Assembly (NCBI RefSeq): GCF_044759095.2
Contig: NZ_JBIYSM020000055.1
Coordinates: forward strand, 1-20,752
Reading direction: 5' to 3'
Origin: JBIYSM02 sp044759095
GTDB lineage: Bacteria; Bacillota; Bacilli; Brevibacillales; Brevibacillaceae
Length of the DNA stretch: 20,752 bases
Positions 6,394 through 13,311 of the stretch are shown piece after piece (positions within the stretch are counted from its first letter, which is position 1; every line of letters begins with the position of its first letter). A model generated the notes under the pieces. It worked only from the letters and a program-made list of their open reading frames with translations, did no database searches and had not been told where the DNA came from. Made by a program: the position numbers and the translations under genes.

Positions 6394-8181
6394 ATGCCGC
6401 TTCTGGATATCCAAGAAACCGTGCAACAAATCGCGGAAGCAGTCGCTTCCGTCTTGAAAGTGGAAGTGGAAATCGCTGACCAACACCTGGTACGGATCGC
6501 CGGTACAGGGAGAACACAGCCGGGTATCCTGCGCACGATGGCAGGGGAGGATTTCGTCTACCAATCCTCTCTCTGCACGGGCGAACCGGTAGTGATCACC
6601 AGGCCGGGAGAGGATGAACTGTGCAGGCCGTGCGAACATTACGGCCATTGCAAGGAGACGGGAGAAATCTGCTGCCCCATCAAGGTGGATGGCAAAGGAA
6701 TCGGCGTAATCGGCTTGCTGGCATTTGATCAGGCACAGCGCGACCGGTTGTTCTTAGATGTCCATTCGATTCTGAACTTTCTGCAAAAGATTGCCGAACT
6801 GATTGCCACCAAGGTAAAAGAGCACGAAATGTATCAGGAGCAGCAGCTTACGTTGAAAAAGCTGCTCGTTGTGATGGACGATTTGGACAAGGCGGTGATT
6901 ACTGTCGACCAGCAGGACAGGCTGATCCAGCTGAACAACCGCGCCCGTCAGTACCTCCGTCTGCCTGACTCAGGTGAGGCGGCTGACAGACAAGCGAAGG
7001 AAGTCATCCGTACCATCAGAGAGGCGGATGCTTCGGGAGTGACTCCCAAAAAGGTGGTGCTTGCCGTCGCCGGTCAACGCAAGGAGTTCATCTTTGCCAT
7101 CAAGCCGATTGACCTGGACGGAAGAACCGTTGAATGGGTCATCACCCTGGACGACGTTAATGAGGTCGTCGCGATCGCCAAACAGGTAGGGGGGCTGGAG
7201 CGGGCGAACGAATTTGACCGCATCCTGGGTAACAGTCCGGCCATCACGCAAGCCAAGGAAGTGGCGATGCGGGTTGCGCAGAGCGACTCCACCGTGCTGC
7301 TTCGGGGGGAGAGCGGAAGTGGCAAGGAGCTGTTTGCGCAAGCCATTCACCGGGCGAGCCATCGCCGCAGCGAGCCGTTTGTATCGCTAAACTGCGCCGC
7401 CATCCCCGAGCATCTGCTGGAGAGTGAACTGTTCGGCTATGAGGAGGGAGCGTTTACCGGTGCACGCAGGGGAGGGAAAAGGGGGCTGTTTGAAGCGGCG
7501 AACAAGGGAACCATTTTTCTCGATGAAATCGGCGATATGCCGATGCAGCTTCAGGCGAAGCTGTTGCGTGTGCTGCAGGAAAAACAGGTGGTGCGAATCG
7601 GCAGCGCGGGAATACCGATTTCCATCGACGTTCGGGTGATTGCCGCCACTCACCGTGACTTGGAGAAACGGGTGCAAGCAGGCTTGTTTCGGGAAGATTT
7701 GTATTACCGTTTGCACGTCATTCCGATTCACCTGCCATCGCTGCGGGAGCGGCGTGAGGACATTCTGGCGCTGGCCAATTTTTGCTTGCAGCAATCTGCT
7801 TCCGCTTTGCAAAAGCAAGTTCGGGGATTTACACCGGAGGCGCAGAATCTCCTGTTTCACTTCGACTGGCCGGGCAACGTGCGGGAACTGGCCAACGCTG
7901 TCGAGTACGCCGTCAACATGGAATCCTCTTCGCTCATCCAGGCGGACAACCTCCCCCGGAAGCTGAGGGAGAGCGTGAGAAAATGGCCCGCAGGAGACAA
8001 AGGGCCCCGTTCGACGGACACGTCGGAATTGAACCTGAAAACACTCGAGCGTCAGGCCATCGTCCAAGCGCTGCAGCTGGTGACCCGCGAAAAGAAACGA
8101 AAGGACGAGGCGGCCAAGCTGTTGGGAATCAGCCGTGCCACGCTGTTTCGCAAGTTGAAGGAGCACCAGCTGACAGAATGA
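6394..8181 (+). CDS. Sigma-54-dependent transcriptional activator, YgeV-like
   Basis: A 595-aa bacterial enhancer-binding protein. The N-terminal sensor (about 1-140) has a cysteine cluster: Cys61, Cys77, Cys80, Cys86, Cys93 and Cys94. A PAS-like segment follows (about 155-260, DDLDKAVITVDQQDRLIQLN). The AAA+ domain has Walker A GESGSGKE (about 305-312), the sigma-54 contact loop GAFTGA (352-357), Walker B TIFLDEIGD (about 372-380) and the arginine-finger segment FREDLYYRL. A Fis-type helix-turn-helix (about 565-590, AAKLLGISRATLFRKLKEHQL) ends the protein. The start at 6394 has AGAGGGGA just upstream; in-frame ATGs at 6331 and 6361 lack one. The sensor resembles E. coli YgeV, including SVL-x2-EVEI and the CxxC motif. 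It probably activates the sigma-54 promoter at 3855-3871. The ligand is unknown; purine products, diaminopropionate or redox state are candidates. Confidence 0.93.
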   Translation: MPLLDIQETVQQIAEAVASVLKVEVEIADQHLVRIAGTGRTQPGILRTMAGEDFVYQSSLCTGEPVVITRPGEDELCRPCEHYGHCKETGEICCPIKVDGKGIGVIGLLAFDQAQRDRLFLDVHSILNFLQKIAELIATKVKEHEMYQEQQLTLKKLLVVMDDLDKAVITVDQQDRLIQLNNRARQYLRLPDSGEAADRQAKEVIRTIREADASGVTPKKVVLAVAGQRKEFIFAIKPIDLDGRTVEWVITLDDVNEVVAIAKQVGGLERANEFDRILGNSPAITQAKEVAMRVAQSDSTVLLRGESGSGKELFAQAIHRASHRRSEPFVSLNCAAIPEHLLESELFGYEEGAFTGARRGGKRGLFEAANKGTIFLDEIGDMPMQLQAKLLRVLQEKQVVRIGSAGIPISIDVRVIAATHRDLEKRVQAGLFREDLYYRLHVIPIHLPSLRERREDILALANFCLQQSASALQKQVRGFTPEAQNLLFHFDWPGNVRELANAVEYAVNMESSSLIQADNLPRKLRESVRKWPAGDKGPRSTDTSELNLKTLERQAIVQALQLVTREKKRKDEAAKLLGISRATLFRKLKEHQLTE

Positions 8182-8182
8182 A

Positions 8183-8605
8183 TTATTCGTAAAAGACCAT
8201 GTGTGTCTTCTCATCCCGATAGTACTGCAGCCGATCCTTAAGCGTACCGGTATGCAATTCAAACTTATGGCCGTCCGGATCGGTAAAGTAGACGGAGCGC
8301 TTGTCACGTTCGTCCCGATCCCGTCCCGGCAGAATGTTCACCTCGTGTTTGACCAGATGCTGCATCATTTCTTCAAAGTCAGATTCGTCCACGGAAAAGG
8401 CGATGTGTGTATAAGACTGTTGGATTTCGTTGCGGGGGATGTCTGCTTCCTCATTCAGCGCCAGCCACAACCCGTTTAAGTCAAAATAGGCCAACTTTCG
8501 GCCGCGCACCAGCAGACGGGCGCCCAGCACATCCCGATAGAAGCGGATGGATTGCTCCAGATCGGAAACGGAAAACAGCAGGTGATTGATCCCTTTCAGT
8601 TTCAA
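8183..8605 (-). CDS. fosB: Metallothiol transferase FosB (fosfomycin resistance)
   Basis: A 140-aa vicinal-oxygen-chelate protein that opens the epoxide of fosfomycin by adding bacillithiol or L-cysteine in a divalent-metal-dependent reaction. The sequence follows Bacillus FosB almost throughout: INHLLFSVSDLE, GRKLAYFDLNGLW, ALNEEADIPRNEI, SYTHIAFSV, and YFTDPDGHKFELHTGTL. The metal ligands would be His8, His67 and Glu116. The start is TTG at 8605, placed 8 nt after GAGGAG; an ATG nearby is out of frame. The stop codon faces the stop of the sigma-54 activator with a 1-nt gap and no visible terminator. It is probably an intrinsic chromosomal resistance gene, as in many Bacillales; no mobile element is seen nearby. 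Confidence 0.94.
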   Translation of the reverse strand: MKLKGINHLLFSVSDLEQSIRFYRDVLGARLLVRGRKLAYFDLNGLWLALNEEADIPRNEIQQSYTHIAFSVDESDFEEMMQHLVKHEVNILPGRDRDERDKRSVYFTDPDGHKFELHTGTLKDRLQYYRDEKTHMVFYE

Positions 8606-8639
8606 CTCTCATGCTCCTCTCATCCTTTTTTCTGACACT

Positions 8640-8645
8640 ATTGTA
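8640..8645 (-). promoter_or_regulatory. Candidate -10 box for fosB
   Basis: On the minus strand TACAAT lies 34 nt upstream of the fosB TTG start, giving a leader of about 28 nt. No good -35 is visible (CGTCCC at 17 nt), so only the -10 is supported. Confidence 0.35.
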
Positions 8646-8702
8646 TCGCCCACCCCAATTTCGGGACGACGGCATACCCTGAAGCAGGGGGGGTGCAGAA
8701 CC

Positions 8703-9122
8703 ATGAAAAAGGATTTGACCAAAGCCGTCAACCGAGTGGAAGAAGCGTTTTGGACCATCGTCTTTTCCGCCAGAAAACGGGTTGGAGACAGAGGCGTCCT
8801 CCTGCCCGTAAGGTTTAACTCCATGGGGAAAATTCGCCGTTTTTTGTCCAAGAGCATGTCGCCCTGCCTGGCCAGGCGCTTGATCAAAAACCTGCAGCTC
8901 CGACGGATCGGCGGGAAACTGGCAATCCCGCTCGGAGACGGAATCGGGGCGCCGCCAATTCAAAGAGTCAGGGTGCTGTCCAAATCGACGCGCTGCGCCA
9001 CTGTGGCTGTCTGGTTCGCATTTGACCAGGACGACCGTTTTTCCCGCATCTACCAGCTGCGAAAAAAGCGCAGCCGTTGGATCGTCTTCGGCCGCCATCC
9101 GCTCGACTTTCCCTTCAACTGA
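8703..9122 (+). CDS. Uncharacterised 139-aa basic protein
   Basis: I do not recognise this gene. The product begins MKKDLTKAVNRVEEAFWT and is strongly basic. It has no signal peptide or long hydrophobic segment, so it is probably cytoplasmic. The C-terminal half (about 90-139) reads like alternating beta strands, ending YQLRKKRSRWIVFGRHPLDFPFN in spirit: a Lys-rich turn, a Trp and a final Asp-Phe-Pro-Phe-Asn. This pattern often closes NTF2-like or cystatin-like folds, but that is a guess. The start at 8703 has a G-rich ribosome binding site (CAGGGGGGG) that can fold into a small hairpin with CCCTG at 8677-8681. Codon use resembles the neighbours. Long overlapping minus-strand frames exist but lack a ribosome binding site and recognisable motifs. 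Its stop is 1 nt from the stop of the convergent glycosyltransferase gene. Confidence 0.62.
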   Translation: MKKDLTKAVNRVEEAFWTIVFSARKRVGDRGVLLPVRFNSMGKIRRFLSKSMSPCLARRLIKNLQLRRIGGKLAIPLGDGIGAPPIQRVRVLSKSTRCATVAVWFAFDQDDRFSRIYQLRKKRSRWIVFGRHPLDFPFN

Positions 9123-9123
9123 G

Positions 9124-10689
9124 TTACGGGCGCAGCATCCCGCTGGCAATCCGTTCAATCGTCTGCGGCGACAGTTCATACAGGACGACCGTGTGATACG
9201 AGGGATAGAGGAACGGATCGGCGTTAAAACGTGCCAGTTCATTCGCAGGCAAGTGCACACCCGGACCAAAGCCGTCCAGCACGGCGTTCGTCACAAGCAC
9301 GCGGGAAACCGAGGGGGCCCGCAGCTGCAAGGACTGGGCGAAATAGTCGAAACTGCGCAAGCGTTCCGTATCGTACTCCGGTGCGTAGTAGTCAAACAGC
9401 CGCTGCTCTTCCCACGTATAGATGATCGTACCTTCCGCGGGGAAGTGCTGCTGCACGTAGGTCACAAGCTGCAGCGCCGGCGGTGGAAAAAGATGCTGCT
9501 GCAGGACTGTCCACTGGCGCACAAGGAGAGAGACGAGCAGCAATACCGTGAGAGAATGCAGGACCAGAGCGCCAGCGGGCCCCCTCCATTTGCTTCTGAC
9601 ATACGCCCAGCCCCGGCCAAGCAGGAGGTACAGCCACGGGAGCAGGGGCAGCAGATGACGGGCTTTTTCGCTGTTTTGACCAAAGAAGACCCAGAGCGCA
9701 TAGGGGACGACAGCCAACAGCAGAAACCAGCGGACAGACGCTTCTCCTCGACGGAAGGCGTCTGTTGCGCCCGCCCATCCCAGAACGAGGAAGGCTGCAA
9801 GAAGGCTGGCGGAAAGCCAGACAGGCAGCGGTATACCGTCGGATAAACTGCTTGCCCCAATGAGGCCGTTTACCAGCAGGCGGTCCCAGACGAGCGTTTG
9901 AAGCCGCTCCCACCATGCAGCCTCCGAGGAAAACGAAGTCCCGCCCCATTCGGTGAAATGGCCGGCTGTAAATGCTTTTCCCAGCTGCCAATAGGGGACG
10001 AGCCCGCCCTCGGTGGCGGCGGTTGGCAGCAGCCATGCGGCAAGTGCCAGCAGAAACAGACAGCCTGCGCCGACAGTCTGGAGCAGAAACGGCCCCAGCC
10101 CGCTCCGCTGCCGATACAGACGCGCCAACGGGTACAGCAGCAGCAGGCCAACGGGAAAGTAGGAGATCCGGATTCCCAGGACGATCGCAAACAATATCGC
10201 TCCCATAGATAACTCGACCAGCGGCTTTTTACTGTTCAGGGAGCACGCCAGCAACGAAACGTACAGCAGAACGGCGAACAGTCCCAGCGCTTCAGACATG
10301 GGCTGAACATGGGCAAGTCCCAGCAGGGGGCTGGTCACAAACAGCAGCACGGCAATCCAGACCGCCTGCTGATCGGGGAGCAGCCGCTTCGCCAGCGAGT
10401 AAAAGGGAATGACAGACAGACTGCCAAAGCACACGGACAGGCAGGTGAGCGCCTGCACCGGGTCTGTGGTTCCGTTTGCAAACAGGTGGGCCGTCAGAAT
10501 ATAGAGTGGATACCCGGGAAAATGAGGCTGCATGTGAAAAATGTCAAAGCGCTGAAGCGCGAGTGCGAAGTCGACGGCGTCCCAGCTTTCCGCGTATTGT
10601 CCGGCGAACCGGAAGCGGATTGCGAAAGCAAACAGTACGAGCGCCGACAAAAACAGCGTGTTCCGGTAACGGGTCATGATGTCCGGCAA
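9124..10689 (-). CDS. GT39-like polytopic membrane glycosyltransferase
   Basis: A 521-aa integral membrane protein with about ten hydrophobic segments and a C-terminal extracytoplasmic domain (about 400-521). The first loop after helix one contains an acidic ESWDAVDFALAL motif followed by PHFPGYPLY. This is the arrangement of the catalytic acidic residues in PMT/ArnT-type GT39 enzymes, which move sugars from polyprenyl-phosphate donors onto acceptors outside the membrane. The donor and acceptor cannot be told. The start is TTG at 10689, exactly 8 nt after AAGGAGG (10698-10704). A TTG at 10716 lies before that ribosome binding site, and the ATG at 10677 is too far from it. It follows efeU on the same strand, separated by a terminator whose T-run ends only about 11 nt before the ribosome binding site. 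Expression may therefore depend on read-through or a promoter inside efeU. Confidence 0.82.
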   Translation of the reverse strand: MPDIMTRYRNTLFLSALVLFAFAIRFRFAGQYAESWDAVDFALALQRFDIFHMQPHFPGYPLYILTAHLFANGTTDPVQALTCLSVCFGSLSVIPFYSLAKRLLPDQQAVWIAVLLFVTSPLLGLAHVQPMSEALGLFAVLLYVSLLACSLNSKKPLVELSMGAILFAIVLGIRISYFPVGLLLLYPLARLYRQRSGLGPFLLQTVGAGCLFLLALAAWLLPTAATEGGLVPYWQLGKAFTAGHFTEWGGTSFSSEAAWWERLQTLVWDRLLVNGLIGASSLSDGIPLPVWLSASLLAAFLVLGWAGATDAFRRGEASVRWFLLLAVVPYALWVFFGQNSEKARHLLPLLPWLYLLLGRGWAYVRSKWRGPAGALVLHSLTVLLLVSLLVRQWTVLQQHLFPPPALQLVTYVQQHFPAEGTIIYTWEEQRLFDYYAPEYDTERLRSFDYFAQSLQLRAPSVSRVLVTNAVLDGFGPGVHLPANELARFNADPFLYPSYHTVVLYELSPQTIERIASGMLRP

Positions 10690-10714
10690 CGAACATGCCT
10701 CCTTCAAACTTGCC

Positions 10715-10740
10715 AAAAAAGCCGTGGATCGCCACGGCTT
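10715..10740 (-). terminator. Rho-independent terminator after efeU
   Basis: On the minus strand AAGCCGTGG and CCACGGCTT form a perfect 9-bp stem with a 4-nt loop (10719-10740), running into a six-T tract (10715-10720). It begins 19 nt past the efeU stop and sits just before the ribosome binding site of the glycosyltransferase gene. Confidence 0.9.
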
Positions 10741-10758
10741 AACGAGTTGCGTACGGAG

Positions 10759-11685
10759 TCAGGCTGCAGGAGGGTTGGCTGCGCAGGCAAGATGCTTGCG
10801 CTGTGACACCGTCCGCCAGCGGATCAGGAAGAAGACCACTACATAGTACAGCCAGTAAAAAACGAATTCTTCCACGGACGGATTATGCGTATAGCCCAGC
10901 AAGGCCTTCAGGAAAATGCCAACGTCTCCGGAGAACACCGGCTTCTCGCCGTAATCGCGAATGTAGTGCTCCTCGTCGACAGGATGCTCCGGCAGGATGG
11001 AGGCCAAGTTGTAAAGTTCGCCCACCTCACCGGCTGGCGTACGGTAGATGCTGCCCACCAGCCCCAAGTCCTGCATCACCCCGATGCCCTGTGCGAACAA
11101 GCCGGCGGCAATGATTACAATCATCACCTTGGTGACGGTAAAGAAGGTGCGGAGCGACATTTTTTTGCTGCTGTTGAAGAAAAAGTAGGCGAGGACACCG
11201 GCCAACACCAGTCCGGCCAAGGCCCCCCAGCTGGTCAGCGCCTTTTGAATATCGCCGCCGCTGATCGCCGCAAAGAAGAAGACGGTTTCCACTCCTTCCC
11301 GCAAGGTGACGAGAAAGGAGTGCACGATCAGATTGGCGACGCTGCCTGCCGTCAAGATTTTGTCCAGCTTCTCCTGCATGTCGCCGCGGATATCCTTTTG
11401 CTGTCCCGACATCCAGACGGCCATGTGCGTCAACAGCAGGGAAGAGACAAACAGCATTCCGATTCGCATATAGTTTTCACTCGCCATCATGCGAAAATCG
11501 GTCAATACCACTTGGAACAGGAGGGCAACCAGAAAGCTGGCGACCAAAGCCAGAGCAGAGCCGAACCACACCCATTTGTTCCATTTTTGCGCCCCTACCC
11601 GGTTCAGATAGGTAACAATGATGCCGATAATCAACAGGGCTTCAAACGCTTCCCGCAGGGTGATCAGAAACGCCTGCAAATCCAC
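10759..11685 (-). CDS. efeU: FTR1/EfeU-family iron permease
   Basis: A 308-aa membrane protein with seven or so hydrophobic helices. Two REXXE iron-coordination motifs are present, REAFE (11-15) and REGVE (129-133), each inside a helix, as in yeast Ftr1p and bacterial EfeU. The family moves iron across the membrane, usually as Fe(III) after oxidation of Fe(II). GTG at 11685 is chosen because GGAGGAG (11692-11697) lies 6 nt upstream and the product then begins MDLQAFLITLREAFE, the normal family start. A TTG at 11700 overlaps that ribosome binding site. It is the third gene of a Fur-box operon. The periplasmic partners EfeO and EfeB are not present here; two other exported proteins take their place upstream. 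The C-terminal extension after the last helix is short and contains one Cys. Confidence 0.92.
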   Translation of the reverse strand: MDLQAFLITLREAFEALLIIGIIVTYLNRVGAQKWNKWVWFGSALALVASFLVALLFQVVLTDFRMMASENYMRIGMLFVSSLLLTHMAVWMSGQQKDIRGDMQEKLDKILTAGSVANLIVHSFLVTLREGVETVFFFAAISGGDIQKALTSWGALAGLVLAGVLAYFFFNSSKKMSLRTFFTVTKVMIVIIAAGLFAQGIGVMQDLGLVGSIYRTPAGEVGELYNLASILPEHPVDEEHYIRDYGEKPVFSGDVGIFLKALLGYTHNPSVEEFVFYWLYYVVVFFLIRWRTVSQRKHLACAANPPAA

Positions 11686-11711
11686 CTGTATCTCCTCCAA
11701 ACATGTGCTAA

Positions 11712-11735
11712 GACCTCTCTAAGTAAAGAGAGGTC
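11712..11735 (-). terminator. Intercistronic hairpin before efeU (attenuator or processing site)
   Basis: GACCTCTCT (11712-11720) and AGAGAGGTC (11727-11735) form a perfect 9-bp stem with a 6-nt loop. On the minus strand it is followed by CTTAGCACATGTTT, which is not a real T-run. It is likely a weak terminator or mRNA-stabilising hairpin that lowers efeU expression relative to the upstream genes. It lies 14 nt before the efeU ribosome binding site. Confidence 0.5.
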
Positions 11736-11764
11736 ATTCCATCATGCAAATTTGTAAAGCTGGT

Positions 11765-13276
11765 TTAGTTCAGAACGATGACAGTCTTGTTTGCCGCGTC
11801 GAAGAACACTTTTTGACCAAGCACCTGGGATACGGCACGGAGCGGGATGAAGGTGCGTCCGTTTTTGATCAGAGCCGGTTGATCAAAGGTGTACTCCAGC
11901 TTTTTGCCGTCCTTGTTGATTTCCCTGGAACCGATCAGAAAGTCGATGGTTGCACCGTCTTTTTCAATCACGATCTTCATTTGCGTACCGACTTTCACTG
12001 CGTCAATCTTTCCGCCAAGCGCTTCCGCGAGGGCACGTGCCGGAACCAGTGTGCGTCCGTTTTTGATAAAGGAAGGAACGTCGATTTTCACGGTCTTGCC
12101 GTTTACCAGCAGAGTGGAGTCGCCCGCCTTGAAAGAAATGCCGTTCAGCGCGCTCAGCGCTTTCAATACGGGCATGATGCGGGCGGTGGCAGCGGCCTTG
12201 TCAGCTGCCTGTACGGCTTCGAAATACTTCTGTGCGTCCATGGTGAGGGCGGCATAGGCGTCTTTGCCCAGTTTTTCAGTCAGCAGCACTTCCATGACCG
12301 ACAGGAACATGTTGCCTTCCATCGCTTGTTCCATTGCTTTCTCGTGATTGGCCTTTACGGACCAATCAGCGGTCAGCACTTTATCGACGTAGCCGGAGAG
12401 CTTGGCGGTCAGCGTTTTGAGGAACGCTTCCTTGATTGCGGCTTCGCTCAGTTTGGACACGTCGCCGGACTCAAAAGCGGCCTTGATCGCGTCAGCGGAA
12501 GCCTTGTGGCCGCCGGACATGGAATTGTAGATCGGCAGGTAGAAGAAGTAGCCCTCCGTCAAACCTACTTTGGCGTCTTCCGGCTTTGTTTTCGCGAGCT
12601 CGGGAACTTTTTTCGCGTAGGTGATGTTCGCCAGGTGGAACGTTTTAATCAAGGTTTTGTCAAACATTTGACGAGTGATGTTGTACTGGAGCACGTCCCC
12701 TTTTTCCACCGATTCCAACAGCTTTGGAATGATGATGGCATCAAGCTGCTCCTGCATGCTTGTGCTGAAAGAGGCATCGCGTTTGCCTACGGTAGCCTGC
12801 AGAGAGCCTGCGTACAGTTCAATGGCCTGCTCAAGTGCAGCGCGGGCGGCGTCCTTTTTGCCTTGCGTGAGCGCGTCTTTGGCCACGACCTTGGTCAGGT
12901 TGGTGATCTCTGCGTAAAAGTAGCCCTGGAGGCCTTTGTCAACCGCTTGCTTTGCTTGCAGTGCAGAGTATTTGCCTGCGGCGGCGCCGTCCAATACAGC
13001 GATGATCAACGCGTCCGTATCAGGTATCAACGCTTGTACCTTCGCCTGGAAGCTGGTTATGTAAGCCGCTTTTACTTTTGCGATGTCCACGGTTTGGGCT
13101 TCAAACAGCTTCTTGATATCAGCAAACGCTTGTATGTCTGCCTTTTGCACGGACGTATCAGCCGTCAGTTTGAATGCTGCGGCTATAGCAGGTTGGCTCG
13201 AAGCAGTATCCGCATAAGCGGCAATCGGACTAAGCAGCATGGCAGCGGCAATCGAGGCGACAACAAATTTTTTCAT
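11765..13276 (-). CDS. Secreted helical protein with C-terminal copper-amine-oxidase-N (stalk) domains
   Basis: A 503-aa exported protein. Residues 1-22 form a signal peptide (MKK start, hydrophobic core, AYA cleavage before Asp23). Residues about 30-380 are Ala/Lys-rich and predicted helical, with two similar stretches (EGYFFYLPIYNSM and EGNMFLSVMEVLL) suggesting an internal duplication. The last 114 residues carry tandem copper-amine-oxidase-N units, recognised by VPSFIKNGRTLVPARALAEALGG and its repeat around ALIKNGRTFIPLRAVSQVLG. These domains occur on many cell-surface proteins of Paenibacillaceae and need not bind copper. ATG at 13276 follows AAGGAGTG. The gene lies between the anchored helical protein and efeU in a Fur-box operon, so a role in extracellular iron or haem capture is inferred. 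No CXXCH haem motif is present. A long antisense frame on the plus strand is a shadow. Confidence 0.82.
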   Translation of the reverse strand: MKKFVVASIAAAMLLSPIAAYADTASSQPAIAAAFKLTADTSVQKADIQAFADIKKLFEAQTVDIAKVKAAYITSFQAKVQALIPDTDALIIAVLDGAAAGKYSALQAKQAVDKGLQGYFYAEITNLTKVVAKDALTQGKKDAARAALEQAIELYAGSLQATVGKRDASFSTSMQEQLDAIIIPKLLESVEKGDVLQYNITRQMFDKTLIKTFHLANITYAKKVPELAKTKPEDAKVGLTEGYFFYLPIYNSMSGGHKASADAIKAAFESGDVSKLSEAAIKEAFLKTLTAKLSGYVDKVLTADWSVKANHEKAMEQAMEGNMFLSVMEVLLTEKLGKDAYAALTMDAQKYFEAVQAADKAAATARIMPVLKALSALNGISFKAGDSTLLVNGKTVKIDVPSFIKNGRTLVPARALAEALGGKIDAVKVGTQMKIVIEKDGATIDFLIGSREINKDGKKLEYTFDQPALIKNGRTFIPLRAVSQVLGQKVFFDAANKTVIVLN

Positions 13277-13311
13277 GGTTGAATTTCACTCCTTGGTTTA
13301 TAGATGAATGG

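Noticed and set aside
8481..9269. Minus-strand open frame of 262 codons over fosB and the 139-aa gene
   Set aside because: It overlaps three better-supported genes, lacks a ribosome binding site at its start, and shows no domain; composition is typical of a shadow frame.
11744..13282. Plus-strand open frame of 512 codons opposite the stalk-domain gene
   Set aside because: The minus strand carries a signal peptide, good ribosome binding site and amine-oxidase-N domains over the same bases. The plus frame has no recognisable domain and is a GC-driven antisense shadow.
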